From Burkholderia pyrrocinia (GTDB taxonomy: Bacteria > Pseudomonadota > Gammaproteobacteria > Burkholderiales > Burkholderiaceae): a DNA stretch of 64,000 nt. The position numbers were made by a program, and so were the translations under genes. Each line of letters starts with the position of its first letter. Within the stretch, counting starts at the first letter, position 1. The stretch lies in contig NZ_CP024903.1 in NCBI RefSeq assembly GCF_003330765.1, positions 2,480,001 through 2,544,000 on the forward strand, read 5' to 3'. The notes under the pieces were generated by a model. That model was not told the origin of the DNA. It saw only the letters and a list, made by a program, of their open reading frames with translations, and made no database searches. Positions 49,010 through 57,249 of the stretch are shown piece after piece.

Positions 49010-49900
49010 ATGGACACGCGCGATCTGGAGTACCTGCTGGCCGTGGAGCGGCACGGCAGCATCGGCAAGGCCGCCGAGGCGCTGGGGCTGTCACAGCCCG
49101 CGCTGACCAAGGCCGTGCAGCGGCTGGAGGCGCAGGTCGGCGTGACGCTGTTCGAGCGCACCGCGAACGGGATGACGCCGACGCCGGCCGGCGCGCGCTT
49201 CGTCGCCCGCGCGCAGCGGATCGCGCTCGAATTCGACGATGCGATGCAGGAGATGCGTGCGATCCGCGGCGGCGAGCAGGGCCTCGTGCGGATCGGCTAC
49301 TCGCCGACCGTGCCTAACGCGGTCGTGCTCGGCGCATGCCGGCAGTTGATTCGCGAACGGCCGGCTGCACGGCTGCGGCTGCGCTGCCGGCTCGCGCGCG
49401 AACTGCTCGACCTGCTCGCGGCCGGCGAGCTCGACCTCGTCGTCGCGCCCGAACCGCAACGGCCGGACGCCGGGCTCGCCACCATCGCGCTGTTCGACGA
49501 CCGGCTGACCGTGCTCGCCGACTCGGCACACCCGCTGCAACGCAAGCGCGCGCTCACGCTCGCGGATCTCGCCGATCAGGAATGGCTGTTGCCGGAAGCG
49601 ACGATTCCCGTGCGGCACCGGATCGACGACGCGTTCCGCGCACGCGGGTTGCCGGCGCCGCGCCTGCGCGTCGAGACCGATTTCGGCAACACGTCGCTGC
49701 TGCAGTTGCTGCGCGGCACGCCGCTGCTGTGCGTCGGCGGCACCGATGCGCTCGACCCGGTGACCGGGCTGCGTGCGCTCGATCTGCGGGCCGGCGAACT
49801 CGAACTGGACCGGCGCATCGGTGCGATGCACCGGGCAGGCGCATACGTGCCTCCGCTCGCGCAGCGGATGATCGCGCTGCTGCGGGAAAGCGTGGCGTAG
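49010..49900 (+). CDS. LysR-family transcriptional regulator
   Basis: A 296-residue regulator. The HTH (~1-60) begins MDTRDLEYLLAVERHGSIGK and AAEALGLSQPALTKAVQRLE, typical of LysR proteins that control aromatic or organic acid operons. The C-terminal ~200 residues are the effector-binding domain. It is divergent from the ligase operon and is its probable activator. A classic Rho-independent terminator follows. Confidence 0.87.
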   Translation: MDTRDLEYLLAVERHGSIGKAAEALGLSQPALTKAVQRLEAQVGVTLFERTANGMTPTPAGARFVARAQRIALEFDDAMQEMRAIRGGEQGLVRIGYSPTVPNAVVLGACRQLIRERPAARLRLRCRLARELLDLLAAGELDLVVAPEPQRPDAGLATIALFDDRLTVLADSAHPLQRKRALTLADLADQEWLLPEATIPVRHRIDDAFRARGLPAPRLRVETDFGNTSLLQLLRGTPLLCVGGTDALDPVTGLRALDLRAGELELDRRIGAMHRAGAYVPPLAQRMIALLRESVA

Positions 49901-49919
49901 CGCCGCGACCATCATTTGC

Positions 49920-49943
49920 GGGAGTGATGACACTCCCCTTTTT
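49920..49943 (+). terminator. Rho-independent terminator of the LysR gene
   Basis: GGGAGTG-ATGA-CACTCCC, perfect 7-base stem with a 4-base loop, immediately followed by CTTTTTCT. This is the clearest canonical terminator in the window. Confidence 0.85.
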
Positions 49944-50034
49944 CTGCGGATTTGACCGGGAAGGCGGTGCCGACAACACTAGCCCGCAGTGCCGCACAGA
50001 CGGCACGCGCCCGCCTCCCCCTTCAGAGTCCGCC

Positions 50035-51372
50035 ATGTACCCGACCGACACCGTGCAATCCCCGAGCGCCGCCCGGCCGCTCGCCGACCGGCAGCTTCGC
50101 CGGATCGTCATCGCCTCCGTCGCCGGCAACGCGATGGAGTGGTACGACTTTTTCGTCTATGGCACGGCCGCGGCGCTCGTGTTCGGCCACGTGTTCTTTC
50201 CGCCCGGCGCATCGCCGCTCGCGGGCAGCCTCGCCGCGTTCGCGGCGTTTGCGCTCGGCTTCGTCGCGCGGCCGCTCGGCGGAATCGTGTTCGGTCACAT
50301 CGGCGACCGCTACGGGCGCAAGGCGTCGCTCGTGTGGACGCTGCTGATCATGGGCGCGTCGACCTTCGCGATCGGCCTGCTGCCGACCTACGCGCAAGTC
50401 GGCATGTGGGCGCCGGCGGCCCTCGTCGTGCTGCGCCTGCTGCAGGGCGTCGCGTCCGGCGGCGAATGGGGCGGCGGCGTGCTGATGATCAGCGAGAACG
50501 CGCCGCCCGAACAGCGCGGCTACTACGCGGCCTGGAGCCAGCTCGGCGTGGGCGGCGGCTTCGTGCTGTCGTCGGCCGCGTTTCTCGCCGCGCAGGCGCT
50601 GCCGGACGACGCGTTCCACGCGTGGGGCTGGCGGCTGCCGTTCCTCGCGAGCATCGCCATCTTCGCGATCGGCATCTATATCCGCCGCCATCTGCCGGAA
50701 AGCCGCGACTTCGAGCAGGCCGGCAAGCGCGGCGCGCACACGCATTTGCCGATCGTCGAGTGCATCCGCCGCCATCCGAAGGAAATCCTGCTCGCGATGG
50801 GGCTGCGCGTGGCCGAGAACGGCGGCGCGTACATCTTCCTCGCGTTCTCGCTCGTCTACGGCAAGTATGTCGGGATCCCGAACGGCGTGATGCTGACCGG
50901 CGTGATGATCGCGATGATCGTCGAGATGGGCGCGATGCTCGCGTGGGGCCGGCTGTCCGACCGGATCGGCCGCAAGCCCGTGTACCTGATCGGCGCGCTG
51001 AGCCTCGTCGCATGCGCGTTCCCGTTCTTCTGGCTGCTCGACACGCGCGCGACGCCGCTCGTGTGGCTCGCGCTCACGATCGGCACGGCCGTCAGCCACG
51101 GCGCGATGATCGGCACGCTGCCCGCGCTCGTCGGCGAGCTGTTCAGCACCGAGGTGCGCTACTCGGGCGTCGCGCTCGGCCACGAGGTCGCGTCGATCTT
51201 CGCGGGCGGAATGTCGCCGCTGATCGCGACCGCGTTGCTCGCGCGCTATCACGCGTCGTGGCCCGTGTCGCTGTTCCTCGTCGCGCTCGGCCTCGTCACC
51301 GTCGCGACGCTGTGCGTGATGCGCGAGACGCGCACCACGCATGCAGAAGGTTCGCGCGGCGACGCGGCGTGA
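50035..51372 (+). CDS. MFS transporter, metabolite:H+ symporter (ShiA/ProP-like)
   Basis: A 445-residue, 12-helix carrier. The MHS signature IVIASVAGNAMEWYDFFVYG (~22-41), FGHIGDRYGRKASLVWTLLI and LQGVASGGEWGGGVLMISEN are diagnostic. These carriers take up shikimate, citrate, proline/betaine or dicarboxylates. It converges on the 3-hydroxyacyl-CoA dehydrogenase gene 11 bases later. No closely linked binding protein or regulator pinpoints the substrate. Confidence 0.87.
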   Translation: MYPTDTVQSPSAARPLADRQLRRIVIASVAGNAMEWYDFFVYGTAAALVFGHVFFPPGASPLAGSLAAFAAFALGFVARPLGGIVFGHIGDRYGRKASLVWTLLIMGASTFAIGLLPTYAQVGMWAPAALVVLRLLQGVASGGEWGGGVLMISENAPPEQRGYYAAWSQLGVGGGFVLSSAAFLAAQALPDDAFHAWGWRLPFLASIAIFAIGIYIRRHLPESRDFEQAGKRGAHTHLPIVECIRRHPKEILLAMGLRVAENGGAYIFLAFSLVYGKYVGIPNGVMLTGVMIAMIVEMGAMLAWGRLSDRIGRKPVYLIGALSLVACAFPFFWLLDTRATPLVWLALTIGTAVSHGAMIGTLPALVGELFSTEVRYSGVALGHEVASIFAGGMSPLIATALLARYHASWPVSLFLVALGLVTVATLCVMRETRTTHAEGSRGDAA

Positions 51373-51383
51373 CCGCGCGACGC

Positions 51384-52394
51384 TCAGTGCCCGGCGTCGC
51401 GCCGCGCGCCGTCGAACGCCGGCGCGAGCCCGAGATGGTCGAGCAGCCGCGCGAATTCGCCGAGCCGCTGACGCATGTACGCGGGCACGTCGACCGCCGC
51501 ATAGTCGTGGAAGCCGGCGCCCGTGCGCACGCCGTCGCGCCCGGCTTCCATGTTTCGCACCACGCTGTCGGCCGGCGCGAAGCGCGGGCCGATCTCGCCG
51601 GCCAGGTACTTCGACGCGTAATACAGGATGTCGCAGCCGCCCCAGTCGATGAATTCGAGCAACCCGAGCACCGCGAAACGCGGGCCGAAGCCGGTGCGGA
51701 TCGCCATGTCGATGTCCTCTGCGCTCGCGACGCCTTCCTCGACCATCCGCGCGGCCTCGTTCATCGCGAGTGCCTGGATGCGCGGCACGATGTAGCCGGG
51801 CGCCGGCCCGCAGATCACCGGCTTCTTGCCGACGCGCACGAGCAGCGCCGCGAGTGCGTCGACGACGGATTGATCCGTCGCGTCGCTGCGGCTGATCTCG
51901 ACGAGCGGCATCAGCAGCGCGGGATTCAGCCAGTGGGCGTTCAGCATCCGCGCGGGATGCGCGACATGGCGCTGCAGCTCGGTGACGACGAACGTCGACG
52001 TCGTCGACGCGATCGTTGCGCGCGCATCGACATGATCGCCGAGCCAGCGCAGCGCGCCGGCTTTCGCGTCGAGCACTTCGGGCAGCGCCTCGAACACGAC
52101 ATTCGCGCGGCGCACGGCGTGAGCCGCGCCGTCCCGCGCGACCAGCGCGATGCGCGCGACGACGGCATTCGCCTGCGCGGCATCGACACGACCGAGTGCG
52201 ACCTGCGCGTGCAGCGGCCGCGCGATCTCGTCGCGCGTGCGCGCGTCGAATGCGCGCCATCCGGCCGCGTCGCGCGGCTTGAAGTCGATCAGCGTCACGT
52301 CGATGCCGGCGAATGCGAACACGAGCGCGATCCCCTGCCCCATGCGTCCCGCGCCGAGCACGTGCACGCGCGTCACGTCGGCGGCCGCCATCAT
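51384..52394 (-). CDS. 3-hydroxyacyl-CoA dehydrogenase family protein
   Basis: A 336-residue NAD-dependent dehydrogenase. It shows VHVLGAGRMGQGIALVFAFA at the N-terminus, the catalytic His in LNAHWLNPALLMPLVEI, and the helical domain with PAPGYIVPRIQALAMNEAAR and GFGPRFAVLGLLEFID. Substrates in this family range from 3-hydroxyacyl-CoAs to L-carnitine and L-gulonate. It overlaps the stop of the opine-dehydrogenase gene by four bases, so the two dehydrogenases form one transcription unit. Confidence 0.83.
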   Translation of the reverse strand: MMAAADVTRVHVLGAGRMGQGIALVFAFAGIDVTLIDFKPRDAAGWRAFDARTRDEIARPLHAQVALGRVDAAQANAVVARIALVARDGAAHAVRRANVVFEALPEVLDAKAGALRWLGDHVDARATIASTTSTFVVTELQRHVAHPARMLNAHWLNPALLMPLVEISRSDATDQSVVDALAALLVRVGKKPVICGPAPGYIVPRIQALAMNEAARMVEEGVASAEDIDMAIRTGFGPRFAVLGLLEFIDWGGCDILYYASKYLAGEIGPRFAPADSVVRNMEAGRDGVRTGAGFHDYAAVDVPAYMRQRLGEFARLLDHLGLAPAFDGARRDAGH

Positions 52395-53497
52395 GCTGCG
52401 TACCCCGCGTCGAGCAGGCCGCGCATCGCGTCGCGCGACAGCGCCGCGAGCCCGAGCCGCTCCAGCGTGCGGCCTTCCGCATACAGGTCGCGCACCGCGA
52501 CGGCGCTCGCGATGCTCAGCAGCCCCTGCGCGACGGGCGTCGGCACGCCGGCCCAGCGCCCGCACGACACGATGAACGACAGCCCGAGCCGGGTGTCCTC
52601 GAGCATGTAGCGATGCGTACGCAGATCGATCTTCTCGCGCCAGTCGCCGCTATCGGTCAGCTTGCCGTGCGCGCCGCGCCCGTACATCCATTCGTCGCCT
52701 TCGGCCGCGTAGTGATCCGCGAGCGGGAAATGCGGCGCGCGGTAGCCGAGCGCTTCGCGCACCGCGATGCGTTCGGCGTCGAGCGCGTTCGTCACGCGGC
52801 GGATCGCCGGCTGCGTGCCTTCGTTGTGGATGTCCCACGCGTCGAAGTGTTCGAGCGGCCCGGCATTCATCAGGATCAGCGGCGGATGGATCACGGGCCC
52901 CGCGTTCATCAGCGCGCCGGACAACGCGTCCTCGACCGGCTCGACCGACGGATAGCCCGCGCGCAGCACGTCGAACGCCCAGCCGGCCGCGTTCGCGGGA
53001 AACACGCCGGTCGGCAGACGCGTCGCATACGCGCTGATCACGACCTCGTTGTCGCCATGCTTGCGCACCAGGTATGGCAGCGTGCCCGTCTCGGCGAACG
53101 CGATGCGCGAGCGGTTGCCGGCGTCGGCTGCCGCGCGCGCGAACACGACGCTGCCGAATGTGCCGGGCGGCAGGAACACGACCTGGCCGTCCTCGAGCAG
53201 CGGCGCGACCTGCGCGGCGAGCGTGTCGTGCACGGTGGCGGGCAGCGGCACCACGACGAGCCGCGCGCCGCGCAGCGCGGCCGCGAGATCGTCGGTCAGG
53301 CGGATCGCGCCAGACCCGTCGCCGAGCGGAACCGGCCGCTTGCCGCGATAGTCGGTCACGTTCAACGCGCCGAGCTCGCGCAGTCGCGCATGCGGCTCGC
53401 GGTCGCGCCGCCACCACGTCACGTCGTGCCCCTTCTCGAGCAGGTCGATGGCCGCCGCATGACAGCCGTGGCCGCCGCCCAGTACACATACCTTCAT
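52391..53497 (-). CDS. Octopine/nopaline (opine) dehydrogenase-family protein
   Basis: A 368-residue NAD(P)-binding protein. The Rossmann fold (VCVLGGGHGCHAAAIDLLEK, ~3-22) is followed by the opine-dehydrogenase domain with IHPPLILMNAGPLEHFDAWD and the His-Asp type motif typical of that family. Such enzymes reductively join an amino acid and a 2-keto acid, or catalyse the reverse. It is translationally coupled to the 3-hydroxyacyl-CoA-dehydrogenase-like gene and divergent from an AraC regulator. Substrate unknown. Confidence 0.8.
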   Translation of the reverse strand: MKVCVLGGGHGCHAAAIDLLEKGHDVTWWRRDREPHARLRELGALNVTDYRGKRPVPLGDGSGAIRLTDDLAAALRGARLVVVPLPATVHDTLAAQVAPLLEDGQVVFLPPGTFGSVVFARAAADAGNRSRIAFAETGTLPYLVRKHGDNEVVISAYATRLPTGVFPANAAGWAFDVLRAGYPSVEPVEDALSGALMNAGPVIHPPLILMNAGPLEHFDAWDIHNEGTQPAIRRVTNALDAERIAVREALGYRAPHFPLADHYAAEGDEWMYGRGAHGKLTDSGDWREKIDLRTHRYMLEDTRLGLSFIVSCGRWAGVPTPVAQGLLSIASAVAVRDLYAEGRTLERLGLAALSRDAMRGLLDAGYAA

Positions 53498-53562
53498 GTT
53501 CGTCTCCCGGTGATTGAGTGTTTCCGAGACTACGCGGCAGCACCCGCCGCGTCGCTTCAAAA

Positions 53563-53591
53563 CGCGCAACGGCACGCCCGTTCGCGCAACG
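53563..53591. promoter_or_regulatory. Direct-repeat operator candidate for the AraC regulator
   Basis: CGCGCAACG occurs at 53563-53571 and again at 53583-53591. They are exactly 20 bases apart, on the same face of the helix, in the 173-base gap between the opine-dehydrogenase and araC-type genes. Direct repeats with about 21-base spacing are the usual AraC/XylS sites. Confidence 0.5.
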
Positions 53592-53670
53592 CAATCGCGA
53601 CGATGCGCGCGCGCCGCTCGCGCCGCCCGCGCAAACCGCCGTGCCGACACATCCGACCCGAGGCCCTCGA

Positions 53671-54645
53671 ATGGATATCGCCCTTTCCCGCCATGCACCG
53701 AACCGGCTCGGCACGCTGCATGCGCCCGACGAAGTCGAACGTGCGGTCGCGCACCGGCTCGGGCCGCACCGGATGGCCGCGCATGGCCGCGATCCGTTTC
53801 GCGCGGAGCTGTACGAGGTGCCGCTGCATCACGGCGCGCTGCTCGAACTCTGCTACGGCCGCGAAACGCGCATCGACTTCGGCGACGATGCCGATCACTT
53901 CCTGTTCCGGCTGACGCTGTCGGGCGCATGCGAGCTGCAGGCCGGCGCCGTCGTCGCGCGCGCCGGCCCCGGTGAGTTGACCGTGTCGTCACCCGCGCTC
54001 GCGAGCCGCCTGAGCACCAGCCCCGATTGCCGCAACCTCGTGCTGCGGCTCGAACGCGGTGCGCTCGAACGCAAGCTGCAGGACCTGCTGCACGCGACGC
54101 TCACGCGCCCGCTGCAATTCGAACTCGCGGCCGGCGGCGCCGGCGCGGGCGCCGCGCTCGTGCTGCCGACGTTCGAATACCTGTGCCGGCTCGGCGCGCA
54201 ACCGGACATCGGCACGGCCGCGACGGCGTTCGGCGCAGACCTCACCGCGTGGCTGATGTCGCTGCTGCTCACGCACCTGCCGCATTCGTACAGCGACGCG
54301 CTGGCGCGCGGCACGCCACCACTGCCGGCGCACGTGCGCCGCGCGTGCGACCACGTCGACGCGCACCTCGGCGAGCCGCTCGCGCTCGCCGCGCTGGCGG
54401 CCGTCGCGGGCGTCGCGCCGCGCACGCTGCAGCATGCGTTCCGCGCGTTCCTGCACACCTCGCCGGCCGCGTATGTACGCGAGCGCCGGCTCGCCGCCGT
54501 GCACGTGGCGCTGCAACGCGGCGACGCGCGCAGCGTGACCGACGTGCTGATCGCGCACGGCATCCATGGCTTCGGCCATTTCGCGAAGGCGTATGCGCGG
54601 CGTTACGGCCACGCGCCTTCCGTCACCGCGAGGCAAACACGATGA
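53671..54645 (+). CDS. AraC-family transcriptional regulator
   Basis: A 324-residue regulator. The N-terminal ~200 residues form the AraC-binding-like domain seen in XylS/AndR-type activators. The C-terminal DNA-binding domain (~215-320) has two HTH motifs (LAALAAVAGVAPRTLQHAFR, then VTDVLIAHGIHGFGHFAKAY). It is divergent from the two-dehydrogenase operon and likely activates it. Its stop codon overlaps the start of the next LysR gene. Confidence 0.85.
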   Translation: MDIALSRHAPNRLGTLHAPDEVERAVAHRLGPHRMAAHGRDPFRAELYEVPLHHGALLELCYGRETRIDFGDDADHFLFRLTLSGACELQAGAVVARAGPGELTVSSPALASRLSTSPDCRNLVLRLERGALERKLQDLLHATLTRPLQFELAAGGAGAGAALVLPTFEYLCRLGAQPDIGTAATAFGADLTAWLMSLLLTHLPHSYSDALARGTPPLPAHVRRACDHVDAHLGEPLALAALAAVAGVAPRTLQHAFRAFLHTSPAAYVRERRLAAVHVALQRGDARSVTDVLIAHGIHGFGHFAKAYARRYGHAPSVTARQTR

Positions 54646-55679
54646 TGCATCCCGCAACCGGCCGCCCGGCGGCCCCGCCACGCGCCGAATCCGCGCCGCA
54701 CGACGGCGACGCGCCCGACGGCCTGCGCGTGCAGGATCTCGATCTCAACTTGCTGAAGACGTTTCGCGCGGTCTACACGGAGCGGCATGTCGGCCGTGCG
54801 GCGCTGCGGCTCGGCGTCACGCAGCCGTCCGTCAGCTACGCGCTCGGCCGGCTGCGGCTGATGTTCCGCGACGCGCTGTTCGTGCGCACCGGCATCGGCG
54901 TCGAGCCGACGCCGCGCGCGCAGCGGCTCGCGGTGTCGGTCGACAAGGCGCTCGCGATCCTGCAGGACGTGCTCGACGAAGGCTCGCGCTTCGCGCCGGA
55001 CAGCACGCAACGCGTGTTCCGCCTGCACATGAGCGATTTCGCGGCGAGTGCGTTCCTGCCGAAGCTGCTCGCCGAATTCGATCGCCGCGCGCCGGGCGCC
55101 GTGATCGAGACGCTGCATGTCGACGAATGCCAGCTCAACGTCGCGCTCGAATCGGGGCGCATCGATTTCGCGCTCGGTCATTTCGCCGACGCATCGAGCC
55201 ACTTCCAGCGCACCGCGCTGCTGCACGAGCGCTGCGTGCTGTTGATGCCGCGCCGCACCGCGCAGCGCGTCGCCTTGCCCGACGATTTCGTGCTCGACGG
55301 CGCGGCGCCCGACGCGCTGCGCTTCGTCGCGGTCACGTCGCATCCGCAGTCGATGCAGTTGCTCGAACGGCACGGGCTGATGCCGCGCGTGCGCGCGGCG
55401 CTGCCCGATTTCATGGTGGTGCCCGCGCTGCTGCAGGACGGCGATTACGCGCTGATCCTGCCGGAGACGATCGCGATCACGTTCGCGGCGCGGCAGCCTT
55501 GCACGCTGTACGAAATCGCCGGCGCCGGCGAGTGGGCCGTCAACGCGTACTGGCACCGGCGCTTCGACGCGGACCCCGGCCATCGCTGGCTGCGCGCGCT
55601 GCTGCTCGAACTGTTCAATATCGGCCAGCAGGCGCCGTTCGACGCATGGCTCGCGCCGCAACCGCCCGCCTGCGCATAG
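54642..55679 (+). CDS. LysR-family transcriptional regulator
   Basis: A 345-residue LysR protein with an unusual ~30-residue polar N-terminal extension before the HTH (LDLNLLKTFRAVYTERHVGR, AALRLGVTQPSVSYALGRLR). The effector domain is of the NodD/NahR-like type. Two adjacent ATGs are possible; the first overlaps the AraC stop. Two regulators of different families co-translated is uncommon. A porin gene converges 41 bases downstream. Targets may be the porin or the dehydrogenases. Confidence 0.83.
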   Translation: MMHPATGRPAAPPRAESAPHDGDAPDGLRVQDLDLNLLKTFRAVYTERHVGRAALRLGVTQPSVSYALGRLRLMFRDALFVRTGIGVEPTPRAQRLAVSVDKALAILQDVLDEGSRFAPDSTQRVFRLHMSDFAASAFLPKLLAEFDRRAPGAVIETLHVDECQLNVALESGRIDFALGHFADASSHFQRTALLHERCVLLMPRRTAQRVALPDDFVLDGAAPDALRFVAVTSHPQSMQLLERHGLMPRVRAALPDFMVVPALLQDGDYALILPETIAITFAARQPCTLYEIAGAGEWAVNAYWHRRFDADPGHRWLRALLLELFNIGQQAPFDAWLAPQPPACA

Positions 55680-55694
55680 CGGCGCGCGCAGGCA

Positions 55695-55714
55695 CGGGCG
55701 GATCGGGCCGCCCG
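55695..55714. terminator. Hairpin between LysR and porin genes (convergent)
   Basis: CGGGCGG-ATCGGG-CCGCCCG, perfect 7-base arms, between the two stop codons. No T-run; probably a shared end signal. Confidence 0.5.
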
Positions 55715-55720
55715 CGACGA

Positions 55721-56839
55721 TCAGAACGACGTGAGGATGCCTGCGACGATCGAGCTCGCCGTTGCGCCCGGTTTGGCGACCGCGACGCCGCCGCCCGCCG
55801 CGCCGTTGACGACGAAGCGCGCATGCGCGCCGTTGCGCACCATCGCGGCGCCCGTGTACAGCACCGTGCGCTTCGACAGCGGATAGTCGAAGCGGATGCC
55901 GTACGAATCGGCGTTGCCCTCGCTATCGGCCACCTTCCGGTAATGGCCGACGCTCAGCAGCAGCGACGCGCGCCCGATCGGCACCGTCGCGCTCAGTTCC
56001 ATGATGTCGCTGTGCGGATACGCGCTCTGGCTGTCGATCGCGGTCGCGACGTCGGGCCCGCCGCGATGGCGCAGGTACAGCGCGGCGACCTTCACGACGT
56101 TGAAGTCGTACGAAATCGCGCCGACCGTGTAGTTGCCGTTCGCGGCCGGGCTCGTGTCGCCGAGCGCGGACGCGGCCACCGGGCTGAACTTCTGCTGCAT
56201 GTAGTCGACGTCGACCGACAGGCCGCCGTGCACGTAGTTGAGCCCCGCGCCGTACGTGTCGCCCAGCGTCGCAGGCTGCCCGGCCGCGCCGTTCGTGCCG
56301 CGCGCGGCCATCGCACGCAGCATGAAACCCGCGTAGCGCGGCGACGTGTAGCGCATCGAGTTGCGCACGCGCAGGAACGCCGGCCCGACGAAGTTGTTGG
56401 TCGCGTTGCCCCATGCAAGCCCCGCGCCGAGGCCGGGCAGGCTGTACGTGACGAGCGTGGTGTGCACGATCGTGTAGAGCTCGCCGAACTGCACGCCGCC
56501 GAACGGCCCCGTGATGCCGACCCACGCCTCGCGGCCGAACAGCGCGCTGCTGTTCGACAGCGCGCCGCTCGCCGCGTTGAAGCCGTCCTCGAGCTTGAAG
56601 ATCGTCGCGTAGCCGCCGCCGAGATCCTCGACGCCCTTCAGCCCCCACTGCGACGCGAACAGGTTGCCGCTGCCCATGCGTGTCACGTGGTTCGGCCCGG
56701 CGTTCGCGTATTCGATCGCGGTGTCGACGCGGCCGTAGAGCGTCACGCTCGATTGCGCGGCAGCGGGCAGCGCCATGCAGGCGAGCAGCGCGGCAAGCGG
56801 TACGGCAAGCCGGTCGGCCCGCCCGTTCGGATGGTTCAT
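55721..56839 (-). CDS. General porin
   Basis: A 372-residue outer-membrane porin. The signal peptide ends at PAAAQS (~29). The mature start SSVTLYGRVDTAIEYANAG and QWGLKGVEDLGGGYATIFKL are family hallmarks, and it ends in Phe (IVAGILTSF). It is divergent from the spinster-type MFS gene across a 410-base gap, suggesting joint uptake of one compound across both membranes. Confidence 0.9.
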   Translation of the reverse strand: MNHPNGRADRLAVPLAALLACMALPAAAQSSVTLYGRVDTAIEYANAGPNHVTRMGSGNLFASQWGLKGVEDLGGGYATIFKLEDGFNAASGALSNSSALFGREAWVGITGPFGGVQFGELYTIVHTTLVTYSLPGLGAGLAWGNATNNFVGPAFLRVRNSMRYTSPRYAGFMLRAMAARGTNGAAGQPATLGDTYGAGLNYVHGGLSVDVDYMQQKFSPVAASALGDTSPAANGNYTVGAISYDFNVVKVAALYLRHRGGPDVATAIDSQSAYPHSDIMELSATVPIGRASLLLSVGHYRKVADSEGNADSYGIRFDYPLSKRTVLYTGAAMVRNGAHARFVVNGAAGGGVAVAKPGATASSIVAGILTSF

Positions 56840-57249
56840 CTTCGTCGTCCCGTAGAAATTCCGGCGCCTGTCGGCATCGCGCCGTCTGGTGTGAAACGCG
56901 TTCGCCGCAAAGGGCCAACGCTGCCGATGAAAAACGGGCCGAGTCTAGGAACGACAATTTCGGACGTCGACGCAACGCGCTCTATAACGCTTATAGATGC
57001 GCCGCATGATGCGCGCGCGCCCCGCCGCACGCGCGCTGCGCGGCGGCCGGCGCGCACGGCCCTGGTGTTTTCTTTATCCGGGTCGGTAAATGTCTGTGTG
57101 GCGCGGCTGTCACTCCGGCTATGGCGGCCGAATTTGGCCGACTACGCTGCGTCTCCGATCGTGCCATCCGCACGCTTTCGCGCCGCGACGGCGCCCGGCC
57201 CGCCAGGCCGATGCCGCGCTTCCCCACCGCCCGCTCCTGGAGAATCCGC
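56840..57249. other. 410-bp divergent intergenic region (porin / MFS)
   Basis: No gene is supported here. The segment 56935-57000 is the AT-richest part and contains a canonical LysR box (see 56981-56997). The remainder toward the MFS gene is GC-rich; GGTAAATGTCTGTG near 57085 may mark its promoter, but no confident hexamers are seen. Confidence 0.5.
56981..56997. promoter_or_regulatory. LysR-type T-N11-A box
   Basis: TCTATAA-CGC-TTATAGA is a perfect 17-base dyad containing TATAACGCTTATA, an exact T-N11-A LysR box. It lies 142 bases upstream of the porin and 253 bases before the MFS start. Confidence 0.6.
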
